Assembly: GCA_030645495.1 (NCBI GenBank) | Contig: JAUSLV010000002.1 | Location: 124,001-188,000 of the forward strand | Direction: 5' to 3' | Length of the DNA: 64,000 nt | Origin: Actinomycetota bacterium | Lineage (GTDB): Bacteria > Actinomycetota > Acidimicrobiia > Acidimicrobiales > Ilumatobacteraceae | Part shown: piece by piece, positions 1 through 8,161 of the stretch | Layout: the number at the start of each line of letters is the position of its first letter | Position numbering within the stretch: position 1 is the stretch's first letter | Position numbers and translations under genes: made by a program | The notes under the pieces: generated by a model | The model's database searches: none | What the model saw: only the letters and a program-made list of their open reading frames with translations | What the model was told of the DNA's origin: nothing

Positions 1-492
1 GATCTCGACCGGCTTACAGCTGAGATCGCTCGTCGAGCAACGCTCCTCAACGGCGAGGACCTTCGCTACGGCCTCGAGATCGAAGGCCTTGTCGAGCGTG
101 CGGTCGAGTTGCTCATTGCTGATCGTTCGGAGCTGGCAGCTGCGCTATTCGAGGCCGCCATGGTTAGGGCACCCGCCAAGCACCACGGGCGCCTACGGAG
201 TCATAGAGGCTTTTGTCTCGTGCCCAGTAGCCCCAAGACCGCCTTGGACATCATCAACTCAGTGGTCGACGGCGACGACGACCAAGCAATTCGGCTGTAC
301 AACTTAGCTGTCGCCCATGTCGCGTGCGGCGACTCCGCCTCTGCCATAGATGCCGCAAGGAAGGCAGCCGCTGCGGCCGATTGCACCGAGGCATACCTCT
401 GGCACCCAGATCCGCAGATGATGCCGCGTCTTGTGCGCGGCAACGCTCGCGAGCTGGCTTCCGAGTTGCTGGGCGCACTTGGCGCCAGCTAG
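1..492 (+). CDS. C-terminal part of a TPR-like helical repeat protein (5' truncated)
   Basis: The frame is already open at base 1, so the 163 visible residues are the C-terminal end of a longer protein that begins outside the window. The visible part is alanine-rich and helical. A segment reading LYNLAVAHVACGDSASAIDA has the spacing of a tetratricopeptide repeat helix pair (alternating small and large hydrophobics, AxxACGD turn). No catalytic motif is visible. It ends 4 bp inside the 3' end of the convergent GNAT gene. TPR-type repeat is an inference from pattern only; the function of the full protein cannot be told. Confidence 0.55.
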   Translation, partial: DLDRLTAEIARRATLLNGEDLRYGLEIEGLVERAVELLIADRSELAAALFEAAMVRAPAKHHGRLRSHRGFCLVPSSPKTALDIINSVVDGDDDQAIRLYNLAVAHVACGDSASAIDAARKAAAAADCTEAYLWHPDPQMMPRLVRGNARELASELLGALGAS

Positions 493-998
493 CTGCGAGT
501 GAAGTCAACGAGGGCCCGCAACGCCAAGAAGAGGTGAAGCGGATCACTCGGTGACTCCTTGAAGCTCGTGACTTGATGGACATAGAAGTCTCGAGCAGTC
601 TCATCGCGGCAGTGAATTAGCAGGGCACGGAATCCGACATTCTCTGAGATCTCAAGAGTCCGCAGCAATGCGTCCTGGAGTAGAGCTGCACCGATCCGTC
701 GCCCCTGTGCCTTCGTAGCGACGCCCAGCCTCGCCAATAGCAGGACCGGCACCGTCTCCGGTGCGTTCTGGCGCGCGGAACGGGGTGCTTCCAGCCGCTC
801 CACTCCCCCTGTCGCGAGAGCGTAGAACCCCAGGACCTCGCCGGCGGCCTCGAACACGAAGACATTGGCATTGCCAACGATCTGGCCCTTCCATGCTCGC
901 TTGTGGACCCAGTCGTCGATCTCCTCGGCCCCGCAGCTGAACCCAGCTAGGTTGTGCTGCTCAGTGAGCTTTTGAAGCGACGGTTTCAGCACGTTCAC
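489..998 (-). CDS. GNAT-family acetyltransferase, probable toxin of a TacAT/AtaRT-type toxin-antitoxin pair
   Basis: 169 residues with the GNAT acetyl-CoA fold: core strand VPVLLLARLGV followed by the pyrophosphate-binding loop AQGRRIGAALL (Q/RxxGxG/A type, residues ~98-108), then a helix and the strand FRALLIHC. Short GNAT proteins encoded directly behind a DUF1778 gene are known toxins that acetylate the amino group of charged aminoacyl-tRNA and stop translation. The 4-bp overlap with the upstream antitoxin (995-998) indicates translational coupling. The N-terminal HNLAGFSCGAEEIDDWVHKRA stretch is the conserved start of this toxin subfamily. Assignment as toxin is by family and context. Confidence 0.85.
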   Translation of the reverse strand: MNVLKPSLQKLTEQHNLAGFSCGAEEIDDWVHKRAWKGQIVGNANVFVFEAAGEVLGFYALATGGVERLEAPRSARQNAPETVPVLLLARLGVATKAQGRRIGAALLQDALLRTLEISENVGFRALLIHCRDETARDFYVHQVTSFKESPSDPLHLFLALRALVDFTRS

Positions 999-1318
999 AA
1001 GTCTGAGAGATCGATCTCGCGCCTAACAGTCAGGAGTTCGCGCAGCCTCAGATCATCCGTAGGAATGGGCTGCTCGAGCATCTCGTGAAAGAGCGTCCAC
1101 TCCGACTCGGAAAGGATGAACCAACGCTGTTCGGCGAGAACGCGCTCGGCTTCCAGCGAGATGCTGTCCAAAACAAACTCGGTCACGCTCTTGTCGAGAG
1201 CGGCCGCAGCTCGCCGGATGAGGTGATCCTGGCGTGGGGTTACTCGAAGGTTGAGACGTGCTTCCTTCTTCGACTCAGACTTGTCGGCTTCAATTGTCGG
1301 GTTTGTCGGCGTGGGCAT
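995..1318 (-). CDS. DUF1778 (ribbon-helix-helix) antitoxin
   Basis: 107 residues. The core KEARLNLRVTPRQ (residues ~17-29) is the DNA-binding beta strand and first helix of the DUF1778/TacA fold, followed by AAAALDKSVTEFVLDS. The C-terminal half (DLRLRELLTVRREIDLSDL) would be the toxin-neutralising tail. An upstream in-frame extension exists, but the start at 1318 is preferred because AAGGAGGG lies 7 bases before it. It is first in the two-gene operon with the GNAT toxin and is expected to repress its own promoter through the inverted repeat at 1339-1355. Confidence 0.87.
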   Translation of the reverse strand: MPTPTNPTIEADKSESKKEARLNLRVTPRQDHLIRRAAAALDKSVTEFVLDSISLEAERVLAEQRWFILSESEWTLFHEMLEQPIPTDDLRLRELLTVRREIDLSDL

Positions 1319-1338
1319 CACAGAACCCTCCTTGTGGA

Positions 1339-1373
1339 TGCACATTGTATGTACAGGCTGCCCCGAAGAGCAA
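1339..1373 (-). promoter_or_regulatory. Promoter with overlapping operator of the GNAT/DUF1778 pair
   Basis: Reading leftward there is a -35 like TTGCTC (1373-1368), an 18-bp spacer and a -10 TACAAT (1349-1344). The imperfect inverted repeat TGCACAT-TGT-ATGTACA (1339-1355; 6 of 7 positions pair) covers the -10. Its position, ahead of the Shine-Dalgarno at 1325-1332, fits antitoxin autorepression. Confidence 0.5.
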
Positions 1374-1499
1374 CCGCGAACCAACTGGTTGCCGATTTGC
1401 TCTTCGGAGGGCCGCTCAGGTTCGACGGTGACCAAGCTCAGCAAGGGCCGTCGGCACCAGGGCCGTGCACATGCGTGACAGAAGCCACCTGCAGCGCGC

Positions 1500-3175
1500 C
1501 TAGTTCGTCTTGGTGTTGGGCATCAGGTAGTGCGGGCCGTAGAAGCCGACGTGAACCTTGCCCGTGATCCCGCTGGTGTCGTCGTGGAAGTACAACGCGG
1601 GATGATCTGGCCACCGCCCTCCTGGATCTTCAAGTGCCAGAGCATTGTGATGCGACCCGCCGGATCCACATCGGCGTCGATCGGAAGCACACGACTGTGC
1701 CCAAGATCGCCTGTCCGGACGGTGGTGGACTCCGACGTTGCCACCTTCCGCACAGAGTACGCACCGGTCGTCAAGCACCACGTCTTGAAGTTCCCGACGT
1801 CTCGGCCCGACGCGACATCAACTGCGTACTGCTCGAGTGCTCGCAGGCCTTGCCAGGTGCCGTTGCCCCACAGCCGGGACTTCATGGCCTCGTCGAGTTC
1901 ATCGACATGCTGCTCCGCATCCGGGTGTATCTGCACCCGGAGGAGCCGCTCTCGAGCGAACGCGATCGCCGTAGACGGGATCAGATCCGCTGCGTCAGGA
2001 TCTTCGACGACATGTTCGGCCAAAACGACTGAGCTGGTCGACGCCTCATTGATCGCGCGCAGGTTAGCGAGGAGACTTGCGACCATCTGCTCTCGGTCCT
2101 CGAGTTCCGCCAGGTCGTCGATGTGCTCGCCTTCAAGCGCCTCGATGCGCAACTTGAGGCGGGCGAGTTCAGCGGTCTTCTCGGCCTGCACGGCATCACG
2201 TTCGGCCTCGGCAACGACAAGGAGTTCACGAAGATCATCCACCTCCTTCGCCAGTTGACCTGCGTTCGCCGGATCCACATCGCTCGCCTGCGCCATCTCC
2301 GAGACGCGATCGGCAATCTCCTGCTCGGTCGGGCGGAGGACGAGGGACCTGAGTCGATCCCACGCTGCCGGTGGGTCGGGCCATATCTGCAGGGCGGCGA
2401 GGCGCGCAGCGATCAGCTGGCCGGCACGACGCGGGTGCCGATTGAACGAGTAGACGGGAAAGAACCGATGCCGCAGTGCATCGGCTTCGTCATCCATGTT
2501 GAAGTTCGGCATGTAAACCCGCACAGCGCCACCGAAGACCTTGAAGCCATCGACAAGTCCACTGTTGAATGCAACGGAGGCCTGGGGCGACAGCAGGTGC
2601 ACGGACGCGATGCCTGCCAACGTCTCTGCCGCTGCTCGAGCCCTGGAGTCATTTTCAGCCACTGAGGCACGATCATCGGGTGAAAAGACCACAACGGGAA
2701 GATCGCGCTCTGGGTCGCAGATCAGTGCCACTAACTCACCAGCAGCTTCGACACCTCGTTCGACGAACGGCCGGGCTGCAAGTGGCACGGGGCCTCGACC
2801 TGCCTCACCCTCCTCGTTCAGCACCTGGCGGACAAGTCGCGGTGCCGCCATCGGCGTGCGCCCACCTGGCTCAACATCACAATCGAGGTCGACCCAATAG
2901 GTGCTTCCGGCAGCCTCATAAATGCCTATGGCTGTCGTAGTCCACCATCGACCGCCCTCTCCGAGTTCCTTCAGGGTGGCGCGATAGACCTGGCCGAACT
3001 CTGCGAGCCCTCGACGAATGTCAAGGGTCTTGTCGCCAACCGTAAGGCCCCCTCTGTGCGGAATAAGATCGGGGTCGAAGCCCTTGGAAATACACCACGA
3101 CTTGAACTCATCCTCGAGTACGCGAATGGCGTGGTGCGCTGGATCGTTCCAGACCGCCCTGTAGATCAGCGTCAC
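1500..3175 (-). CDS. Coiled-coil conflict-system protein with C-terminal conserved domain, interrupted by a frameshift
   Basis: About 558 residues if repaired. From the GTG at 3175 it starts MTLIYRAVWND, the usual start of this actinobacterial family. An N-terminal globular part (~1-260) carries the string GGAVRVYMPNF, then a charged coiled coil (~300-370, rich in E/A/L heptads), then a C-terminal domain. The uninterrupted frame ends at 1523 in a meaningless Thr/Ser/Arg tail. A shift at about 1591-1596 restores a sensible ending (FHDDTSGITGKVHVGFYGPH ... NTKTN) that stops at 1500. A TTG at 3220 is an alternative start. It is divergent from the PRTase-like gene 80 bp away and probably works with it. 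I do not recognise a biochemical activity. Confidence 0.6.
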
Positions 3176-3255
3176 TAGCCCTACTTCCCCAACGACATTC
3201 CGGCCTTCAATGTAGACCAACCGGCTCGTCGCACAGCCCGACGACTCATCGACGA

Positions 3256-4380
3256 ATGCGGAACGGATCCTGGTCCACCCGGAGTCTGCGTATCCTGACG
3301 TTCATCGCTCCGCATCAGAGCCAGACGTCGCCAGATGAGGCATTGGCCAGTCAACTGGCCGAACTATTGCGCGACTTCCGACAGGGGGAGATCGCTCCAA
3401 TCACGGCTGAGCGGGTACTGGCCTGGACGGACCAAGTGGTCGACGTGTGCCAATGGCTTGACGCCGAGAACGGCAGGCAGGTGCTCCTAGAGGCCCTCCT
3501 CGACGCGCTTCGCCCTGGGTACTGGTCCTTGGACCGTGTCGAGCAGTGGCTCGCTGACCTGATCAGCAATCGGCCCTGGGATGATGCACTTGCACTGGCT
3601 GATCCAAGCTGGCATTGGCTGAGCTGTCAGGGATCGCTCAAGAGCCAGAGCCGGCTGCTGCGCCTGCTCCCACCTCCCACAGGGGCAGGCCCGGGAGATG
3701 GTCGTCACTTCGTCTACTTGGACGATGGGCTCTTCAGCGGTCGCACTATCGAGCGCGAACTCGGAAGGTGGATCGAACAAGCTTCCCCGGGCAGTCGCCT
3801 CCTCGTCGCCCTCATGGTGGTCCGTGAGACGCGCGCCCGGGATGTCAAGAAGCGGTTGAAACAGCTAGCGGACAGGCGCGGCCTTGACCTACGAACCTTC
3901 ACCACTCTTCGACTTTCGGAGCCTGCGAGTCGCCTTAAGGAGACAGTCGCTCTGTGCCTTCGCCCACGAACCGGGGATTACACCTCGAAGGTCTGTGCCG
4001 AACACGCAAGGTGGTTCGGTCATCACAGCGGTGGCGCGTCTGCGCTACTCGCTCCCGACGTTCGCCATCGGGAGCGCGTCTTTCGTACCCCTGACCACCG
4101 GACGGTCTTGACGAGAGCGATGCTCGAAGTCGGATGTCAGATCATGTTGTGGTCCGAGAATCCAGACCTTGCTCTCGGGCCCTTAGGGTTCGTAGACAAG
4201 GATGCGCCGCTTGGTCTCGGCGCGATGGTTGCCACCTTCCACGGCGCGCCTAACACCATGCCGCTCGCGCTGTGGTGGGGAAACCCGACTCTGCGAGACG
4301 GATCGCCACTTGCGCGCTGGATCCCGCTGCTTCCACGTTGGGCCGAGGCGGACCCGCCTGAATGGGTAGAGGTGTTCTGA
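3256..4380 (+). CDS. Phosphoribosyltransferase-like (PRTase-CE type) conflict-system protein
   Basis: 374 residues. The motif FVYLDDGLFSGRTIERELG (residues ~152-170) is a type I PRTase PRPP-binding loop in its variant form: two acidic residues then a glycine-rich SGRT loop. The preceding helical region (~20-110) and a C-terminal segment ending LGAMVATFHGAPNTMPLALWWG resemble PRTase-like proteins found in bacterial defence islands rather than nucleotide-salvage enzymes. No in-frame ATG or GTG lies upstream before the divergent neighbour, so 3256 is kept as start. The natural substrate is unknown. Partnership with the divergent coiled-coil gene is inferred from adjacency. Confidence 0.7.
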   Translation: MRNGSWSTRSLRILTFIAPHQSQTSPDEALASQLAELLRDFRQGEIAPITAERVLAWTDQVVDVCQWLDAENGRQVLLEALLDALRPGYWSLDRVEQWLADLISNRPWDDALALADPSWHWLSCQGSLKSQSRLLRLLPPPTGAGPGDGRHFVYLDDGLFSGRTIERELGRWIEQASPGSRLLVALMVVRETRARDVKKRLKQLADRRGLDLRTFTTLRLSEPASRLKETVALCLRPRTGDYTSKVCAEHARWFGHHSGGASALLAPDVRHRERVFRTPDHRTVLTRAMLEVGCQIMLWSENPDLALGPLGFVDKDAPLGLGAMVATFHGAPNTMPLALWWGNPTLRDGSPLARWIPLLPRWAEADPPEWVEVF

Positions 4381-4401
4381 GGCCAAGGGGCCGCGTCAGT
4401 C

Positions 4402-4818
4402 TCAGTCCGGCAGAAACCAACTCATGCCGTTGGGTCCGCCGACGCGCACCCAACCGCGTTGAACGAGTTCGAAGGTGATCGCCTCCCGCAGGTGGTCCCA
4501 ACGATTGGGGTCCTGCAACGGGTACAAGCAATCCAAGGCGTGCCAGAGACCGGGTCGACCAGAGAAGTACGTTCGGCCCTCTCGACTACTGGCGTTGCGC
4601 CTCGCCCACCGTTCGAAGACTTCGGCAAGCAGCGTCATGTTCCCCGCTGGAATCTGCGGTCTGCCGGTTGCCCCCATCCTGCCGCCGACGCGCTCCACGA
4701 GGGTCCGAACCACTGCCTGAGCTCGACGATCGAACTCGTCAAGGCTCTCCGGAGCCGGAACAGCAGGGAGTTCCGCCACAGTTCGTCGGCCCCGCCCCAA
4801 TGATCCACCAGCCTTCAT
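4402..4818 (-). CDS. Small uncharacterised protein, last gene of the DUF1156/DUF499/SNF2 operon
   Basis: 138 residues, not recognised. AAAGGAG sits 5 bases before the ATG at 4818, giving good support for the start. The N-terminus is basic and Gly-rich; the body is helical (RRAQAVVRTLVERVGG, LLAEVFERWARR) and the C-terminus is compact (WVRVGGPNGMSWFLPD), like a small winged-helix or adaptor domain. It follows the DUF499 ATPase by 54 bp on the same strand and overlaps nothing, so it probably belongs to the same transcript and may be a specificity or regulatory subunit. Role is inference. Confidence 0.6.
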   Translation of the reverse strand: MKAGGSLGRGRRTVAELPAVPAPESLDEFDRRAQAVVRTLVERVGGRMGATGRPQIPAGNMTLLAEVFERWARRNASSREGRTYFSGRPGLWHALDCLYPLQDPNRWDHLREAITFELVQRGWVRVGGPNGMSWFLPD

Positions 4819-4872
4819 CAGATCTCCTTTCGTGTAGCCGCATCAGTCGGTCAGTCGCAATACATCACTCGC

Positions 4873-7800
4873 TCATGCCTCGAACTCGTTGCTCTTGGCG
4901 CCGAGCTGGCCGCTGTTCTCGCGAACCACTCGCACGGTCTGCTCACTGAAGCCGGCCGAAGTGGCATTGACCTCGAGCGTGAGGCTGACGCTGGCGCCGG
5001 GGGCCTTGTTCAGCTGGTCGACCACGTTCTGGAGGACGTCTTCGAGTTGTTTGATGGCTCGGACTCCGGTGATGTTGAACTGGGCGTAGTAGCGCGTCGG
5101 GTCGCCCTTCACGGGCTGCGCCGGCTGCGGAGGCTGCCCACCGTCACCGCCTCCGGTGTCGCCACCACCGCCCTCACCTCCGCCTCCGGGAGCAGGCTTC
5201 ACCACCTGGTCCAATTGCGCCTGCGCGGCGTCGGGCCGAACGAGGATGCCGCTCGGCCGCACCGACACGTGTGTCCCGACCACGAGGCCGACCCACTTCG
5301 CGCCGTCGTGTCCTTCCGCGTATGCGAAGGTCTCGACTGCCCAGTTGAGCTTGGACACTCCGTCGCTGACAGCGTTCGACAGCACGTCGAAGTTGGCGAG
5401 CCTGGGCAGGTAGGGGAACTGGCAATAGGCCTTCCACAGTGCTTCAACTGTGATGTCGTTGCGGTCGGACCACAGCGGGATCTTGTCGAGGTCCATGCGT
5501 ACGCGGGTGCCGCCGTAGCGAGTGATGAGTCGCTCTTCGCTCTCTAGCTTCTTCGCAACCCGCTCGGCGAGGCTTCCGACGCCGGAGGGCTTGGTCTGGT
5601 GCCAGCGGATCTCCTTGGTACCGGCGGTCTGCTCGGGCACCAGCACGTGCTGGTAGGTCTCGAAGATCCGTTGCCTCACCGTTTCAAGCGTCTCGGCCTC
5701 CTTGGTCGTGGCCTGACGCAGGTCGTTCGGAGTCAGCTGCAGTGCTTCTTTGTCGCCGACGATCGACTTCCACGCGAGGTGCACTCGGGTCCCGTGGCGC
5801 AGTTCCTGGAGGCGTGCCTCGGCAGGGGCGCAGAACACGAGCATGTTGCGGTTCAACCGTGGGCCGGCGTTGCGTTGGGCGAGGATCTGCTCGGCCATGT
5901 CCAGCGCCGGAGTTCCAGGCGCGTTGGGAATGTGGTGGTGGGTCGTCGGTAGCACGACGAGGTGAACCCCGTCGTCGTCATCGGTGACATCTCCCGGGCC
6001 GTCGGGGAACGAGTGCATGGCAGCGAATGGACCCTTGGCCTTGTCGGTCTGCAGGCAACGCTTGATGAAGTCGTCAGCGTCGTTGTCGGTGACGTTCGAG
6101 TTCGCCCGGTCGATCGCCAACCGGGTGATGTTCGCCCGCAGCGAGTACCAGTACTGCGACCCGTCGACATACAGGTAAGTGGCGTCGTTGGACAGCCTGC
6201 GGAGTGCGTCGGCGAACGTGCCGGGCGCCTCACCGGGCTGGGCGGTGCCGAGGGTGATCATCTTGATGTCGATCCCACGGCGTGCCTCTTCACGCGGCGC
6301 CGATGCGAGATAGACCGCCCGTGCTACTCGGCGGGTTGCCGAGTAGCGGCCGAGGTTCTTGTTGTCCTGATCGAGCCGCAGGGGCAGCGAGTTGCCGCCG
6401 TCGATGTCGCTACGGATCACGGGGTCCCATCCGTCATCGAGGTACTTGGTCAGCTCGGACGCCACGCGTGCGTCATCGAGCGGCACGGTGCCGGGCATGA
6501 TCAACAGGTTGTGATCGCCGCGCTGCCACAGCACCGAGATCACTGTCGCCATCAACCGCAACACACCACGGGTGCGTTGGAACCGATCGAGGGTCGACCA
6601 GTCCTTGTACAGGCGGTCGAACATCTCCGGATGGATCGGGTACGACAACTCCATCCGCCGCCGGTAGTCGTCCTCACGCACCTCGCTCGGGAAGTCGGCC
6701 GGCTTCTCGCGGTAGAAGTCGCAGAACGCTTTGATCACCCCGTCGCGCTTTCGCGCCATGTCCGGCGTCATCGGCTCGAACAGGCGGCGGCGTACGATCT
6801 CGAAGCTCTCGTCGTCCTCGGCTGGCTTCCACTGCGCCGACTTACGACGCACCACGTTCCGCAACCGTGTCAGCGCGTCCTGACCCTTCTCGCCACCGAC
6901 CTCGATGTCGCTCGCCGGAATCGACACCAGCACCACCACATTCGGCACTGCGGCCGCGGCTTCGGTCAGCGCCTGCGCGAAGGTGAACTGGGTGTCGAAG
7001 TCGCCGCCGATCAACGACGGCTCGCCCTCCTTCGAGGGCAACTGGCGCGCATAAGCGACCCATTCATCGATCAGCACGATCGACGGGCCGGCAAGGCGGA
7101 AGACCTTGATCAGGTTGTCCGCGGGGTTCGTTCCGGTGCGGTCCTCGGTCTCCACCAACCGGTAGCCCTCGACGCCGGCGAGCTGGTAGGCGATCTCACC
7201 CCAGATCGTGTGCACCTGCACTCCGTCCGGCTTCACCGACGGCGATGCAGCCGAGAACCACTGTCCCACCACGACCGCACGATTCACCTTGGCCGGCAAC
7301 GTCAGGTCGTTGTCAGCCAGCAGCTCGCCAACCCCAGGCAGATCGGCCGACTTCGCGCCCGACGCGAGGTGATAGAGGGCGATCATCGAGTGCGTCTTGC
7401 CGCCACCGAAGTTGGTCTGCAAATCGATGACCGGATCGCCGCCGTCGCCGCTCAACCGGCGAGCCGCGCCGACCAGCAGCTCTTTCAACCCATTCGTCAG
7501 GTACGTGCGGCGGAAGAACGCCACCGGATCCTGGTACTCCTCATCAGCGTTCCCCGTTGCGACCTGGTACAGGTCGGCAGCGAACTCGGCCTGCTCGAAA
7601 CGGCCACTCGCGACGTCAGCGTGCGGGGTGATGATCTCCCGCCACGGCGCCAACCCCTTCAACGGCTCACCCTCAGTCGGCTTCGCCGCCGTCTTGCGAC
7701 GCTCCGAGCGGGCCTCCTCATCAAACACCTGTCGCTGCAACTCGCGACGCAGCCCCTGCACCAGCGTCTGCTGTTCGCCTGCGCTGAACGCCTGCAGCAA

Positions 7801-8139
7801 CCGCTCGGCTGTGTCGAGCATGCGGTTCGTGTCATTCGACGTGAACTGGGCACCGTGTGCCCACTTGTTGCGGTACTCCCGCAACTCCGACGTGTACGCC
7901 CGCTCCGCCTGACCGAGGCGTGTCTTCCACACCTCCTGCCAGGTGTTCTGCATGCCCTTCAACAGGAAGGACACGTCGTTCGCGTCCGGCACACCCACTG
8001 CGCCCCTGTCGCGTTCGTGGACTTCGGTCAGCCAGTGGTCGCCATACTTGGCCTTCCACGCTGCCTCGCACACCACGCGGATCCCGTCACGCACCGCATC
8101 CAGCGCCCGACCCACCCGCTCGTTGTTCGGCATCACCAT
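4873..8139 (-). CDS. Swt1-type HEPN / DUF499 ATPase of a DNA-modification defence system
   Basis: 1088 residues. The N-terminus (~1-130) is a Swt1-family HEPN-like helical domain (RNKWAHGAQF is the HEPN-like RxxxxH-region). The DUF499 P-loop follows: Walker A NFGGGKTHS (~241-249), Walker B SIVLIDEWVAYARQL (~350-364). A Gly-rich linker (~980-1010) precedes a small C-terminal beta domain. DUF499 proteins are encoded next to DUF1156 methylases and SNF2 helicases in anti-phage-associated loci, as here (22 bp after the methylase gene). The ATPase presumably powers target recognition, or the HEPN domain acts on RNA; both are inference. Start at 8139 has AAGGGA 10 bases upstream; a second ATG lies at 8133. 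Confidence 0.85.
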   Translation of the reverse strand: MVMPNNERVGRALDAVRDGIRVVCEAAWKAKYGDHWLTEVHERDRGAVGVPDANDVSFLLKGMQNTWQEVWKTRLGQAERAYTSELREYRNKWAHGAQFTSNDTNRMLDTAERLLQAFSAGEQQTLVQGLRRELQRQVFDEEARSERRKTAAKPTEGEPLKGLAPWREIITPHADVASGRFEQAEFAADLYQVATGNADEEYQDPVAFFRRTYLTNGLKELLVGAARRLSGDGGDPVIDLQTNFGGGKTHSMIALYHLASGAKSADLPGVGELLADNDLTLPAKVNRAVVVGQWFSAASPSVKPDGVQVHTIWGEIAYQLAGVEGYRLVETEDRTGTNPADNLIKVFRLAGPSIVLIDEWVAYARQLPSKEGEPSLIGGDFDTQFTFAQALTEAAAAVPNVVVLVSIPASDIEVGGEKGQDALTRLRNVVRRKSAQWKPAEDDESFEIVRRRLFEPMTPDMARKRDGVIKAFCDFYREKPADFPSEVREDDYRRRMELSYPIHPEMFDRLYKDWSTLDRFQRTRGVLRLMATVISVLWQRGDHNLLIMPGTVPLDDARVASELTKYLDDGWDPVIRSDIDGGNSLPLRLDQDNKNLGRYSATRRVARAVYLASAPREEARRGIDIKMITLGTAQPGEAPGTFADALRRLSNDATYLYVDGSQYWYSLRANITRLAIDRANSNVTDNDADDFIKRCLQTDKAKGPFAAMHSFPDGPGDVTDDDDGVHLVVLPTTHHHIPNAPGTPALDMAEQILAQRNAGPRLNRNMLVFCAPAEARLQELRHGTRVHLAWKSIVGDKEALQLTPNDLRQATTKEAETLETVRQRIFETYQHVLVPEQTAGTKEIRWHQTKPSGVGSLAERVAKKLESEERLITRYGGTRVRMDLDKIPLWSDRNDITVEALWKAYCQFPYLPRLANFDVLSNAVSDGVSKLNWAVETFAYAEGHDGAKWVGLVVGTHVSVRPSGILVRPDAAQAQLDQVVKPAPGGGGEGGGGDTGGGDGGQPPQPAQPVKGDPTRYYAQFNITGVRAIKQLEDVLQNVVDQLNKAPGASVSLTLEVNATSAGFSEQTVRVVRENSGQLGAKSNEFEA

Positions 8140-8161
8140 GAGTACGTCATCCCTTCAGTCA

